64,000 nucleotides of DNA from an uncultured Pseudomonadota bacterium (lineage in GTDB: Bacteria > Pseudomonadota > Alphaproteobacteria > Rs-D84): NCBI GenBank assembly GCA_949298405.1, contig CASFWA010000001.1:349127-413126 (forward strand), read 5' to 3'. The translations under genes and the position numbers were made by a program. This document shows positions 28,001 through 36,810 of the stretch, piece by piece (positions within the stretch are counted from its first letter, which is position 1; every line of letters begins with the position of its first letter). Under the pieces are notes generated by a model. The model had not been told where the DNA came from and made no database searches. It saw nothing but the letters and a program-made list of their open reading frames with translations.

Positions 28001-30777
28001 GATAAATCAGAATTTGCATGATAACCAACAAGGTATTTTGAATCGGAAACCCTGGTCGCAAGACTTGTTTGTACGCTTTTACCTGAATCGGATTCAAAGC
28101 CTTTTATGTTTAATGTTAATTTATATGTTCCTTCTGGTATTGGCTGGTCAAATTTTATATTAAGTATTGCATTGCCGTTTTCATCCGTTCGTATGTTTGT
28201 TATGTCTTGAACAAAGGTTTGGGTGCGTTGAACTGTATTAGATGCTAAACCAGTTCCAGATAAAAAGTTAGGTGTAAATATATAATCCGAATAGCCTGGG
28301 AAAGAGAATTTTACAGGACTTAAAATTGCTTGCGCATTTATCTTTTTATCACTAGCGGGTGTCCCAAATAAATTATATAAAGAAATATTAGCAACTAAGT
28401 TCTCTGTTGATAACCAACCGTTTTCAGATTCACCACTTATTGCAGCGGTTATTTTTAAATTGTCCGGAACAAATTCTTCAACACGAAATGTCGTACTGCC
28501 GATTATGCTATCGGGGAGATTTTTAGAGTTAAGTGAATATACTTGTACAATATATTGTCCGATAGGTGATGCGTCTGATAAATCATATTTAATGTCAAAC
28601 ATACCATCAGGTGTTAATGACAATGTTTTTTCCATTATTGTACGACCACGAGAATCGCGAATGTCTATTTTTACAGGAATTCCAGATAAAGATTGAAATG
28701 TTTTGTTTTTTACTATGCTGCCAATAACTACTTCTTCGCCAGGACGATAGATTCCACGGTCAGAAAATATGAACGCGTTTAAAGGATTCCCTGGTGCATA
28801 GTATTCACCTTCTATATCGAATTTAGAATATTCAACTTGTTGATTATAATCATTATATGGAATGAATGAAATGTCCGAACCGCGTTTTGCAACAATTGCT
28901 ATGGGTTCTTTCGCGTTTCTATATTCTTCCCATGCGAATTTTGGAATGTCTGCGCGACCTTCTATGTCAGTTCTACCTGCCCATATAGCATTTCCATTCC
29001 TTCCAAGAACATATATTTCAATGTCTTTTGCAGGTGTGCCATCAGATATATTAGATACAAAAACAATGGAAGAATCATCCAAGTTTACTTTACGGATAAT
29101 TCCTAAATCTGTTAGTAATATCAAACGCTTGTCGTTATATTGTGTGGAGTTCTCTGATGTACCAGTTTGTACAATAAATATTCCTGTTTTATCGTTCTGA
29201 GTTCTATCAAGATAATCACCTAGGTCAACAGACGCATAATTTGTACTTTTCATAGAAACGTTTGCAAAAGATATTTTCTTTTGAAATACAACCGACATAT
29301 CGTATACGCCAAATGACCAAGATTTAAATTCTATATCTGTTGCAAAAATATTATAAGTCTGTGAAATAAGATGATTTATTTCTGATGATTTTACTTTGTA
29401 CAAGTTTACATAAGCTGTATCAATGCCCCCACGTGCCATAATACCAAGTTTTTTATCGCCAGATAAAGAAAGTAGGGCACCTGTACCCGCAATTTTTACC
29501 TCTGCTTTTGGGTATACAACAAGCAGTACTTTGTTTGCCGTGTCTTTTAAATAAAACCCATTTTCAGATTCTAATCCGTTTTTTATGCTTACATATAAGT
29601 ATCTGTTTCTTTTGTCCGATACATTGTAAGAAAAAGCATATTGATAAACCCCGTTCGGATTTGCAAAGTCTACTTTGCTTATCGGAAGTTTTTCAGACTT
29701 TTTTAATACGTCTGGTGTTATTTCATCTTCTGACCATGAATAAGTATCATTTAAATCTTCTTCGTCTGTGTTCGCATGTTCTGGCAGCAGGTATACATCT
29801 ATAAATTTATCCCAGTTTATATTTTTTGCAGCAGCAGTCGTGGTGTTTAGCAGTATTAACTGTTGCGCATTGCCGTCTTTATCGTCCGCAGCAATTGTTG
29901 AAATAGATGATACTTTAAATATATTATCCGCTGATTCTACGGTTGTGCGTGCAGTCAATTTTTCTGTCGAAGATTTCCCATTTAATGCAGGTATTTTATT
30001 TATTTTTAATCTTACAACTTGTGCTTCGTTTGTTATAGAAATAGGAGCAGAAATTATAAAAGCAGTTCTGCGAAATCTATCAAATTTTACATTAAAGTCT
30101 AATTTTTTATCATCAAGTTTTAATGAAACTTTATCGCGGAAGTTTTCAGTATTTATTGGATAATTAAAATTTATAACCGCAATACTGATTACAGATTTTT
30201 TATTTCCTGGTGCAGAGTACAGATTAAAACTTTCTATTTCAGATTCTATTTCTGGGGTGGTAAAAGTTGTTTTATAAGAATTTACCTTTACATCAGGATT
30301 TAATATAGATTTATCTATCTTGATTGTGAACTTTTTGTCAGCAGGCCACGATTCTGTTGGTGTAAAAATTATTTCGGAATCATTTAGAATATACCATGTG
30401 CCTTTTATAAATGGGGTTATTTTTATGTTTTCTGATAAATCCTTGTTTGTTAAACCCATTTTTAAGACGGATTGATATGGGCCAGATTCTAGTTCATAAG
30501 AAAGGATTACAGAATCTGGCTGTTTTAATTCACGGTTATTATTTATATCCGGAATGTCACCGTTCGCAGTAAATATCATAGAATTAGAGTCTGTAAATGT
30601 TTCTGGAACCGGGTTCGTACAACTAATTTTCATAATAGTTGCGTCTGAATTAAATAAAAATGTGCGCCATAATACAAATCCGATAACGCAAAAAGCCAAA
30701 ATTGTGCATGCTGTATAAAGTAGGAATTTTTTGCTGTTTAAAAATTTTTTATTTTTGTTATTTTTTTTGCGTTTCAT
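25015..30777 (-). CDS. Bacterial alpha-2-macroglobulin (YfhM-like), thioester type
   Basis: 1920 residues from the ATG at 30777, which follows AAGAGGGCTG. A lysine-rich start and one membrane helix (about 15-38) replace the lipobox found in E. coli YfhM, so it is an inner-membrane-anchored periplasmic protein. MG-type domains fill the first 1200 residues; the central alpha-2-macroglobulin region has the GIYRPGEEV segment; the thioester CSEQ is at about 1473, followed by the thioester-domain helices and a C-terminal DUF11-like stretch. It traps attacking proteases through the reactive thioester. It is followed, with overlap, by pbpC. Confidence 0.92.
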   Translation of the reverse strand: MKRKKNNKNKKFLNSKKFLLYTACTILAFCVIGFVLWRTFLFNSDATIMKISCTNPVPETFTDSNSMIFTANGDIPDINNNRELKQPDSVILSYELESGPYQSVLKMGLTNKDLSENIKITPFIKGTWYILNDSEIIFTPTESWPADKKFTIKIDKSILNPDVKVNSYKTTFTTPEIESEIESFNLYSAPGNKKSVISIAVINFNYPINTENFRDKVSLKLDDKKLDFNVKFDRFRRTAFIISAPISITNEAQVVRLKINKIPALNGKSSTEKLTARTTVESADNIFKVSSISTIAADDKDGNAQQLILLNTTTAAAKNINWDKFIDVYLLPEHANTDEEDLNDTYSWSEDEITPDVLKKSEKLPISKVDFANPNGVYQYAFSYNVSDKRNRYLYVSIKNGLESENGFYLKDTANKVLLVVYPKAEVKIAGTGALLSLSGDKKLGIMARGGIDTAYVNLYKVKSSEINHLISQTYNIFATDIEFKSWSFGVYDMSVVFQKKISFANVSMKSTNYASVDLGDYLDRTQNDKTGIFIVQTGTSENSTQYNDKRLILLTDLGIIRKVNLDDSSIVFVSNISDGTPAKDIEIYVLGRNGNAIWAGRTDIEGRADIPKFAWEEYRNAKEPIAIVAKRGSDISFIPYNDYNQQVEYSKFDIEGEYYAPGNPLNAFIFSDRGIYRPGEEVVIGSIVKNKTFQSLSGIPVKIDIRDSRGRTIMEKTLSLTPDGMFDIKYDLSDASPIGQYIVQVYSLNSKNLPDSIIGSTTFRVEEFVPDNLKITAAISGESENGWLSTENLVANISLYNLFGTPASDKKINAQAILSPVKFSFPGYSDYIFTPNFLSGTGLASNTVQRTQTFVQDITNIRTDENGNAILNIKFDQPIPEGTYKLTLNIKGFESDSGKSVQTSLATRVSDSKYLVGYHANSDLSYIKLNSERNVKIVALDHTANPIIANGLTKRLIKRENLTSLVKDYNDYYKYQTVTQDKIISQTNLDIPENGLEITLDTKNAGTYILQILDASDKILANIDYFVAGDGNAALQTDTKAELEIKLDSSEYAPDQEISVNITAPYTGTGLITIERDKVYAYKWFNAETTSSVQKIRVPKDFEGTGYVNVSFVRDINSRDIFTSPYTYAVAPFTADISKRKIKINLSAPEIISNDKLKINYSTSESAKVMIFAVNQGILQVAKYQMPNPLAHFFKKSALQVNTYQILSLLLPEYKILREFAKTGGGDYEAFDGEMNQILTNPFGRKTLPPVAFYSGITNTKANENNEITFDIPEYFNGEIKIFAVAANKNSIGSADTSTKIQSPIIISANLPLAVAPNDTFDINAVVSNLTDNSGANATASLNAQTSENISITSNKDLTGNVPEDSEKTFKFTAQANAKLGNAEVAINAEIKNSDGKKLSSRQTNSTLSVRPITTFKTAIKAYQISKNSTEIKNFQIDMYSEYSTKKLYISKNQSVIAVPLFKYLSEYEFTCSEQLVSKTLPYALSPEDILIGTTYKESSEKVSKAINLLKNRQNDDGSFSLWDNETISRNNESNTEAAYLTAYVVQFLTIAKENGFTVPKEMLSRGINYLRSYAGGNIEDNYAAQATAFAVYVISTNGYVTTSYIDLFEEYANKNMKNWKNTISGAYIAASYKILRQDDLAESLIQDYKLSGTEKFEYESEFMNNVANDANYYYLNNKYFTVQSISDSKSIMGYINNGNYSAYTSAAVIMATSSSKKAEDISNAKGISISTDGQTLKTESIGGYIVATLPSDGKSLQITCPDCNKNSPLFYALLQQGYPIEAKAESNGLEVIREYYDKNGNRIESGNIGDTITVKIFARTRGNTDFVNNVAIVDLLPGGLIPDTDSVTDDAEFVEMREDRVIIYTSLSRTGTEFTYTAQLGTAGTFQIPPIHAESMYNPQINATGNTGTLKILNDTTL

Positions 30778-30952
30778 TAACAGCCCTCTTACCTGAACCA
30801 AATTCAAAAGAATGTTATAAGGAAAAGTATGAAAATACAAGTAAAATAAGACTTTTTTATCTGGTTATAAGGTTGACATATTAATTCTATAAAAATCTTG
30901 AATGGCGTATGGGTGGTTTATTATGTATACTATGTAAGAAAGGAGTCTTGTA

Positions 30953-31567
30953 TTGATATATGGTTATATTCGTGTTTCGACAGATCATCAAACAACAGAG
31001 AATCAACGTTTTGAAATAAAAAAATTTTGTGAAAAAGAAAATATAAAAATTGATTGTTGGATAGAGGAAACTATTTCTTCTACAAAGGCGTTGCAAAAAA
31101 GAAAATTAGGGGGACTGATAAAAAGAATACGTAAGGGCGATTTAATTATTGCTTCTGAGTTGTCGCGATTAGGTAGAAATTTGTTGCAGATTATGAGCAT
31201 TTTACATCACTGCATGGATGTTGGCGCAAAAATATGGACTATAAAAGATAATTATAGATTGGGAACTGATATTACTAGTAAAGTTTTAGCGTTCGCTTTT
31301 GGCCTTTCAGCGGAAATTGAAAGAAATTTAATTTCGCAACGTACAAAAGAAGCACTGGCTAGAATAAAATCAGAAGGAAAACATATTGGTAGACCTCATG
31401 GTAGTAGGAATGAATATAAATTATGTGGTAGAGAAAAATATATTGCTAGAAAACTGGGGGATGGTTTAAGCCGGTCAAAAATTGCACGTAGATTACATGT
31501 TCATCGTGATACACTTAGTAAGTTTATCGTAACGCATGGAATAGAACCAGAAAATCGCGTCTGCTAG
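30953..31567 (+). CDS. Mpi-type serine recombinase (DNA invertase)
   Basis: 204 residues. IYGYIRVSTDHQTTENQRF carries the catalytic serine of resolvase/invertases; SELSRLGRN, KVLAFAFGLSAEIERNLISQ and a C-terminal helix-turn-helix (SRSKIARRLHVHRDTLSKF) complete the fold. The start is TTG at 30953, placed by AAGGAG seven to eight bases upstream. It closely follows Bacteroides Mpi, the master invertase that flips many promoters, as I remember its sequence. Serine invertases act on short inverted repeats; I could not identify matching sites here. It ends tail-to-tail with the subtilisin-like gene, the two stops overlapping by four bases. Confidence 0.9.
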   Translation: MIYGYIRVSTDHQTTENQRFEIKKFCEKENIKIDCWIEETISSTKALQKRKLGGLIKRIRKGDLIIASELSRLGRNLLQIMSILHHCMDVGAKIWTIKDNYRLGTDITSKVLAFAFGLSAEIERNLISQRTKEALARIKSEGKHIGRPHGSRNEYKLCGREKYIARKLGDGLSRSKIARRLHVHRDTLSKFIVTHGIEPENRVC

Positions 31568-33390
31568 AATGCTATCTTGCCTTTTGTTAATATAAAAATT
31601 TCGTCCGTCCCGTATGGGTTGTCTACAAAACCTGCTGTTATTGATTTGTAGGAAACAGAATATTCTATTGATGGTTTGCTGAATAAATCTATGGTATAAT
31701 CCTTATATATAATGTCTCTGTTGTCAGCGCGACCTATCGGAAGTCTTATATTCATTTTCCCAAAAATTATATTGTCTGGTATAGAAAGAGAAATCGTCCA
31801 GGCTCCTAGTCTTGCACCAAAATCCAAAGAAGTAGTATATATGTTTGAAAAGCCTGTTATCATAGAATTTTGTGCTTCTTGTAATGCGGAAATACCAAAC
31901 CGTGTACGTTGAAAAAATGTTAAATTTCCAATGCTTTTTTCATTATATGTGCCGATATAGGTCATGATGTTTTTGTCGTTCGTTTTTAGAAACCCGTCTC
32001 CGAATAATAGGTCATTGTTTTTAAAGCCAAATTCAAAGTTTGATATTGAAAAGGACGCAAATTCTTCGTCGTTATGCAGTTTTTGTAGCGCTCTGCTGGG
32101 GTTTTTTATTGAAATATTGTCAGACAGTTTTGCGTCAAATGCGCGCCCAAAGTCATCAAAAAATGCAAAGTTCAAATCCGCATTTTTTATTTTATGGGCG
32201 ACATTCCCTGATACTCTTGCGGTTTGTAATTGTTGCATAACACCGTTGTCTATTGGAACAAGGGCGGCGCCAACTGGGCGTGTCGCGCGTTCTAGGTCTA
32301 ACATTCCATGACCGTATATTTCATCAATACCCGGGGTTCCCAGGTCACGTGCGGTTGTTAGTAATAGTTCTGTGATTTCAGGTGATGTCATATATGGGAA
32401 TGCTTCGCGAATGACCGCAATAGCCGCAGATACTATTGGTGCGGCAAAACTTGTGCCACTTGCGGTTGTCTTTCCTGTATCTATGTTGGTTCCAGGGGCT
32501 GTTATGCAATAGTCTTTTGTTATGCCGCATGCGTTACTGTAATCTGCTAATGCACCTGTTTCGCTGTCCCAAGCAACAACGTTTATAAAGTGCCCCTTTA
32601 ATTCTGGCATAACAATAGGCATGGCTGATAATGCGCTGCTTTGTGAACGATAATCATTCCCCGCAGCCCAGACAAATATCGCGTCTCGGTTTGCGGCGGC
32701 AGATAAACTGTCAACAAAGGTTTTGTCCGTTAGTTGAATTAGTTGATTTCTTGATTTAAGTGCGGTTGCACTCATTGATACAGACCAACTGGCGTTAAAT
32801 ATGTCCGCGTTGCTTGCAGAATTTATAATATTCCCGATTTCTTTATATGAAACAAAGTTAAAATCTTTTGCGATTTTATAAGATTTTACGGTTGCGTCTG
32901 GTGCAATAGGGCCTGACGCTATGGCGGCTACGGCTTGTCCGTGATTGCTGTCAAGACCCGCGTCTAAAACTGCTATTTCAGAACCTTTGCCAGTAAAGCC
33001 GCGTGCCAGAGAATACGCAAGTCTTATATCGTTATATTGATTATAGTTCTTTGTGTATTCTGGTGCATACATTGTGTTTGATAAATGTACTGAATCTACG
33101 TCACCGCCAACCATGTTATAAGACGGAAGAGTGGGTTGTACGTATGAATTTTGAATTGATGCCTCTGCTGTTTTGTTCGTATTCGCAAGTGTAAGCAGCG
33201 CTATCGCACCGCCTAAAACAGTGGCACTGCTAAATATAGGTGCAGAATCATCTATGAAAAAACTGCATTTTTCAGGATTGTTTTGTCTGTATTGTTTGTC
33301 TATGCATTTCGTAATATCAGTTGCATGGCCGTCAGAAATGACGGATGAAAATATAAATAATACTGTAAAAACAAAACGTATAGTTTTCAT
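31564..33390 (-). CDS. Subtilisin-like (S8) serine protease with an autotransporter-like C-terminal region
   Basis: 608 residues with a signal peptide (MKTIRFVFTVLFIFSSVISDGHA). The catalytic triad is Asp143 (VLDAGLD), His150 (NHGQAVAAIASG) and Ser314 (GTSFAAP); oxyanion Asn is in WAAGNDY. The Asp-His distance is only seven residues, much shorter than in subtilisin (about 32). After residue 370 comes a region of alternating strands ending in KIAF, about 230 residues, compatible with a beta-barrel or passenger stem. A role as a secreted or surface protease is inferred. Its promoter gives an mRNA with almost no leader. Confidence 0.8.
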   Translation of the reverse strand: MKTIRFVFTVLFIFSSVISDGHATDITKCIDKQYRQNNPEKCSFFIDDSAPIFSSATVLGGAIALLTLANTNKTAEASIQNSYVQPTLPSYNMVGGDVDSVHLSNTMYAPEYTKNYNQYNDIRLAYSLARGFTGKGSEIAVLDAGLDSNHGQAVAAIASGPIAPDATVKSYKIAKDFNFVSYKEIGNIINSASNADIFNASWSVSMSATALKSRNQLIQLTDKTFVDSLSAAANRDAIFVWAAGNDYRSQSSALSAMPIVMPELKGHFINVVAWDSETGALADYSNACGITKDYCITAPGTNIDTGKTTASGTSFAAPIVSAAIAVIREAFPYMTSPEITELLLTTARDLGTPGIDEIYGHGMLDLERATRPVGAALVPIDNGVMQQLQTARVSGNVAHKIKNADLNFAFFDDFGRAFDAKLSDNISIKNPSRALQKLHNDEEFASFSISNFEFGFKNNDLLFGDGFLKTNDKNIMTYIGTYNEKSIGNLTFFQRTRFGISALQEAQNSMITGFSNIYTTSLDFGARLGAWTISLSIPDNIIFGKMNIRLPIGRADNRDIIYKDYTIDLFSKPSIEYSVSYKSITAGFVDNPYGTDEIFILTKGKIAF

Positions 33391-33400
33391 TATGAAAAAT

Positions 33401-33428
33401 ATAATAATACATAAAAAGTTTTTGTCAA
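33401..33428 (-). promoter_or_regulatory. Promoter of the S8 protease gene
   Basis: On the minus strand TTGACA (33428-33423), 16 bases, TATTAT (33406-33401). The expected start of transcription is about four bases before the ATG. Confidence 0.55.
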
Positions 33429-33473
33429 TATGCGATTAAAGAATTGTTTTTTGTGATAAGTATCAATTTATGC

Positions 33474-33502
33474 TTGATTTTTTATATGCGCTGGGGTATT
33501 AT
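33474..33502 (+). promoter_or_regulatory. Promoter of rpsB-tsf
   Basis: TTGATT at 33474-33479, 17 bases, TATTAT at 33497-33502. The leader of about 110 bases contains a possible AAGAAC/GTTCTT hairpin (around 33524-33546) and GAGGATAACAAC before the coding region; S2-binding leaders of rpsB are known in Proteobacteria, but I cannot confirm one here. Confidence 0.6.
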
Positions 33503-33617
33503 TGGGGCACGCTCTTTGGGGCGAAGAACACAACCGTTCAGTTCTTATTTCTGTCCAGATTGTATAATTTGGCTTTCTGCTGGCGGTGAGGATAACAACA
33601 GAAAAAAGGATAAAATC

Positions 33618-34478
33618 ATGGCATTGCCAACATTTTCTATGAAACAACTTATGGAAGCAGGGGTACACTTCGGTCATCATACACGTCGCTGGAACCCGTT
33701 AATGACACCATATGTTTATGGCGTAAAAGATAAAATTCACATCATCAATTTGAATAAAACTGCACCTTTGTTGCATCGTGCTTTGGTCGCTTTGGAAGCA
33801 ATTACTGCAGCTGGTGGTAAGGTTTTGTTCGTCGCAACAAAGCATCAGGCAAAAGATATTGTTAAAGATGCGGCAGAACGTTGCGGGCAGTTCTATGTAA
33901 ATAACCGCTGGTTGGGTGGTATGTTAACAAACTGGACAACAGTTTCTCAGTCTATTCGCCGTTTGAAAAAAATGGAATCAGATATTGAAAACGCTGAAAA
34001 GTTGGGCTTAACAAAGAAAGAAGTCGGCGTTATGACCAAAGAAGTTGAAAAGTTGCGTGACATTTTCGGTGGTATTCTGGATATGCATGGAACACCACAG
34101 GCTATGATAGTTATTGACGTTCCACGCGAAATGAATGCGGTTCGTGAAGCAAAAAATTTGGATATCCCAACCATTGCTATTTGTGATACAAACGCAAACC
34201 CAGAAATGGTTGATTATCCTGTACCAGGTAATGATGATGCTGCGCGTGCAACACAGTTATATTGTGACTTGTTCGTAGATGCTATTTTGTCTGGTATTGA
34301 AAAACGCTTGGGTGGTGCAGCAGGTAAAAAAATTGAATCTGATATGGCCGCTGCAGTTGCAGAAGACTATGAAGCCGATATGAAAGACAAAGAAGCACGT
34401 CAGAAATCTAAAATGACAGAAGCACGTGCGGAACGTCGCGGTAAATTGGCTGAAAAAGCGGAAAAGGCGGACAAATAA
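33618..34478 (+). CDS. rpsB: Small ribosomal subunit protein uS2
   Basis: 286 residues starting MALPTFSMKQLMEAGVHFGH; the ATG at 33618 follows AAAAAAGGA. Longer in-frame readings begin in the leader and are not used. Core motifs GHHTRRWNPLM, NRWLGGMLTNW and ICDTNANPEMVDYPVPGNDDA are conserved. A charged Lys/Glu/Ala-rich tail of about 45 residues follows the usual end of the protein, as in several alphaproteobacteria. uS2 bridges the 30S head and body. tsf follows after a long hairpin. Confidence 0.96.
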   Translation: MALPTFSMKQLMEAGVHFGHHTRRWNPLMTPYVYGVKDKIHIINLNKTAPLLHRALVALEAITAAGGKVLFVATKHQAKDIVKDAAERCGQFYVNNRWLGGMLTNWTTVSQSIRRLKKMESDIENAEKLGLTKKEVGVMTKEVEKLRDIFGGILDMHGTPQAMIVIDVPREMNAVREAKNLDIPTIAICDTNANPEMVDYPVPGNDDAARATQLYCDLFVDAILSGIEKRLGGAAGKKIESDMAAAVAEDYEADMKDKEARQKSKMTEARAERRGKLAEKAEKADK

Positions 34479-34519
34479 TTGACTGGCGTAATCTTTGTAT
34501 GTCGGTTATTAAAATGCGG

Positions 34520-34567
34520 TGTGCGCGTTATTGATTACTAAATTTTGTAATTAATAATATGCGCACA
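34520..34567 (+). promoter_or_regulatory. Long hairpin in the rpsB-tsf intergenic region
   Basis: TGTGCGC (34520-34526) pairs with GCGCACA (34561-34567), and the inner arms GTTATTGATTAC and GTAATTAATAA extend the stem. There is no T-run after it. It may attenuate, stabilise or process the rpsB-tsf message; E. coli also has regulation between these two genes. Confidence 0.6.
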
Positions 34568-34600
34568 TCTGATAATAATATAAATTATGGGAGAAACACA

Positions 34601-35470
34601 ATGGCAGAAATAACAGCAAAATTGATTCAAGAACTGCGCGAAAAAACATCAGCAGGTATGATGGATTGTAAAAAAGCCCTGATAGAAACAAATGGTGATA
34701 TTGAGGCTGCTGCCGATTGGTTACGCCAGAAAGGTATTGTAAAGGCCGCTTCAAAGGCTGGTCGTGTTGCGGCTTCTGGTTTGGTTACAGTTGTAAAATG
34801 CGATAACTTGGGCTGCGTTGTTGAATTAAATGCAGAAACAGATTTTGTTGCTAAAAACGATAAATTCCAAAAATTAGTTGCAGATGTTGCAGAAAAAGCA
34901 TTGGAATTAAAAGGCGATTTTGATGCAACATTGGCAGCGGTAAAAGATGATATTGCTGCAACTATTTCAACAATCGGTGAAAATATGAACCTGCGCCGTA
35001 TCGCAAAGGTTTCAGGTGACCGTATTTATACTTATATTCACAATGCTTTGGTTCCAGGTATGGGACAGATTGGCGTTGCAGTTGCTATTAATGGTGATTC
35101 AGAAAAAATTGATGAAATCGGTAATAAAATTGCTATGCATATCGCAGCAAATAAACCTGAATATATGACAATCGCTGATGTTGATCCAGCAGCTGTTGAA
35201 CGTGAAAAGAAAGTCTTTATTGAATCTGGTGCAACTGCTGGTAAACCAGAACAAGTAGTTGAAAAAATGGTAAATGGTCGTATCCAGAAATATTATGCAG
35301 AAACAGTTTTGGAAGAACAGCCATTTGTTATGGACCCTTCTAAAACAGTAAAACAAATTGTTGAAGAAGCAGGTGGTAAATTGGCTGGTTTCGCTTATTA
35401 CGTTTTGGGTGAAGGTATTCAAAAACGCGAAGACAACTTGGCTGACGAAGTTGCCAAAATGCTGGGCTAA
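34601..35470 (+). CDS. tsf: Elongation factor Ts
   Basis: 289 residues starting MAEITAKLIQELREKTSAGM; GGGAGAAACACA precedes the ATG. The TDxVG-type N-terminal module is represented by SAGMMDCKKAL and DIEAAADWLRQKG; the core has ELNAETDFVAKND and QIGVAVAI; the C-terminal module has AETVLEEQPFVMDPSKTV. It recharges EF-Tu with GTP in the cytoplasm. Normal length, with both core subdomains. Confidence 0.97.
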   Translation: MAEITAKLIQELREKTSAGMMDCKKALIETNGDIEAAADWLRQKGIVKAASKAGRVAASGLVTVVKCDNLGCVVELNAETDFVAKNDKFQKLVADVAEKALELKGDFDATLAAVKDDIAATISTIGENMNLRRIAKVSGDRIYTYIHNALVPGMGQIGVAVAINGDSEKIDEIGNKIAMHIAANKPEYMTIADVDPAAVEREKKVFIESGATAGKPEQVVEKMVNGRIQKYYAETVLEEQPFVMDPSKTVKQIVEEAGGKLAGFAYYVLGEGIQKREDNLADEVAKMLG

Positions 35471-35495
35471 TTTATATTCTGTATAAATAAGACTT

Positions 35496-35530
35496 ATAAA
35501 AAATCCGGCATAGAATGCCGGATTTTTTAT
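35496..35530 (+). terminator. Terminator of the rpsB-tsf operon
   Basis: AAATCCGGCAT, short loop AGA, ATGCCGGATTT, then a T-run. The 11-bp perfect stem is one of the strongest in the window. Confidence 0.9.
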
Positions 35531-35592
35531 TCCTGCTAAAAGTTGCAAGGTGGATTATTCTTTGGTATCATTTGCATAAAAGGATTTTATAG

Positions 35593-36810
35593 ATGAAAAA
35601 TGAACTTTTACAAGAACTAGAAGCACGTGGATTCTTAAATCAAGCATCAAATATGGACGGGTTAAATGATGCATTGAATTCTGGTCGTATTGTTGGGTAT
35701 TGGGGAACAGACCCTACGGGTGATTCTTTACATGTCGGGCATTTGGCTTCTTTGATGTTAATGCGTTGGTTCCAAAAATATGGACATAAACCAGTGACTT
35801 TGGTTGGTGGGGCGACTGGGCGTATCGGTGACCCGTCAGGGCGCGATAAAGGTCGACCGATGTTAACAGATGAACAAATAGAAAAAAATTGTGCGGGTTT
35901 GCGTAAATCTATATCAAAATTTATAAAATTCGGTGACGGTGATTCTGATGCTATCATGGTTGATAATTATGATTGGATGAAGGGGTATGACCATCTTGGC
36001 TTCTTAACAGAGTTCGGTACGGATTTTACTGTCCCCAGAATGTTGTCTATGGAAAGTGTAAAACGTCGCTTGGATAATGGTATGACTTTCTTGGAATTTA
36101 ACTATATGACTTTCCAAGCCGTTGATTTTTTAACTTTATATAAAAAATATAATTGCATATTACAGTTCTGTGGTGCAGACCAGTGGGGAAACAGCATCAT
36201 GGGGGTTGAATTAATAAGAAAGAAACTTGGTAAAGAGGCGTTCGTTCTTTCTACTGCATTAATAACAGATTCTAAGGGTGAGAAAATCGGTAAGTCCGCA
36301 GGAAATGCAGTTTGGGTTAATGAAGAAAAAACTTCTCCTTATGAATATTATCAATATTTCCGTAATACCCCAGATGATTTAGTAGAAAAATTCTTGAAAA
36401 TATTTACAGAAATACCGCTGGATGAAATTGAAAAACTTTCAAAATTACAGGGTGCAGAACTAAATGAAGCAAAGAAAATCTTGGCTTTTGCAGCAACAGA
36501 AATTGCACATGGTCGCGATGCGGCAAAACAAGCCGAAGAATCTGCAGCGGCACTGTTTGGTGGTAGCGGAAACTCTGAAAATATGCCGACAGTTGATGTC
36601 GATATGAACGAAAATATGGGAGTGTTGGATTTCTTGGTTGCATCAAATTTGTTTTCTTCTAAGTCCGAAGCAAGACGAATGGTGGAGCAGGGAGGAATAC
36701 AAATTAACGGCGAAAAAATAACTGATTGGAAATCAGAAGTACAGCCCGCGGAAGAATTTATAGTTCAAAAGGGTAAAAAAACGTTCTTGCGAGTTATGAA
36801 AAAGAACTAA
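35593..36810 (+). CDS. tyrS: Tyrosyl-tRNA synthetase
   Basis: 405 residues. Class I motifs: DSLHVGHL (HIGH type) and KIGKSAGN (KMSKS type). GYWGTDPTGDSLH, GGATGRIGDPSGR and QFCGADQWGNS are tyrosine/ATP-site segments. A C-terminal S4 RNA-binding domain (SSKSEARRMVEQGGIQINGE) finishes the protein. AAAAGGATTTT lies before the ATG. It charges tRNA-Tyr. The stop overlaps the start of the EnvC-like gene by one base, so both are translated from one message. Confidence 0.97.
   Translation: MKNELLQELEARGFLNQASNMDGLNDALNSGRIVGYWGTDPTGDSLHVGHLASLMLMRWFQKYGHKPVTLVGGATGRIGDPSGRDKGRPMLTDEQIEKNCAGLRKSISKFIKFGDGDSDAIMVDNYDWMKGYDHLGFLTEFGTDFTVPRMLSMESVKRRLDNGMTFLEFNYMTFQAVDFLTLYKKYNCILQFCGADQWGNSIMGVELIRKKLGKEAFVLSTALITDSKGEKIGKSAGNAVWVNEEKTSPYEYYQYFRNTPDDLVEKFLKIFTEIPLDEIEKLSKLQGAELNEAKKILAFAATEIAHGRDAAKQAEESAAALFGGSGNSENMPTVDVDMNENMGVLDFLVASNLFSSKSEARRMVEQGGIQINGEKITDWKSEVQPAEEFIVQKGKKTFLRVMKKN

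Noticed and set aside
33444-33617. Upstream in-frame extension of uS2
   Set aside because: The region contains the promoter and leader; family proteins begin at the equivalent of 33618.
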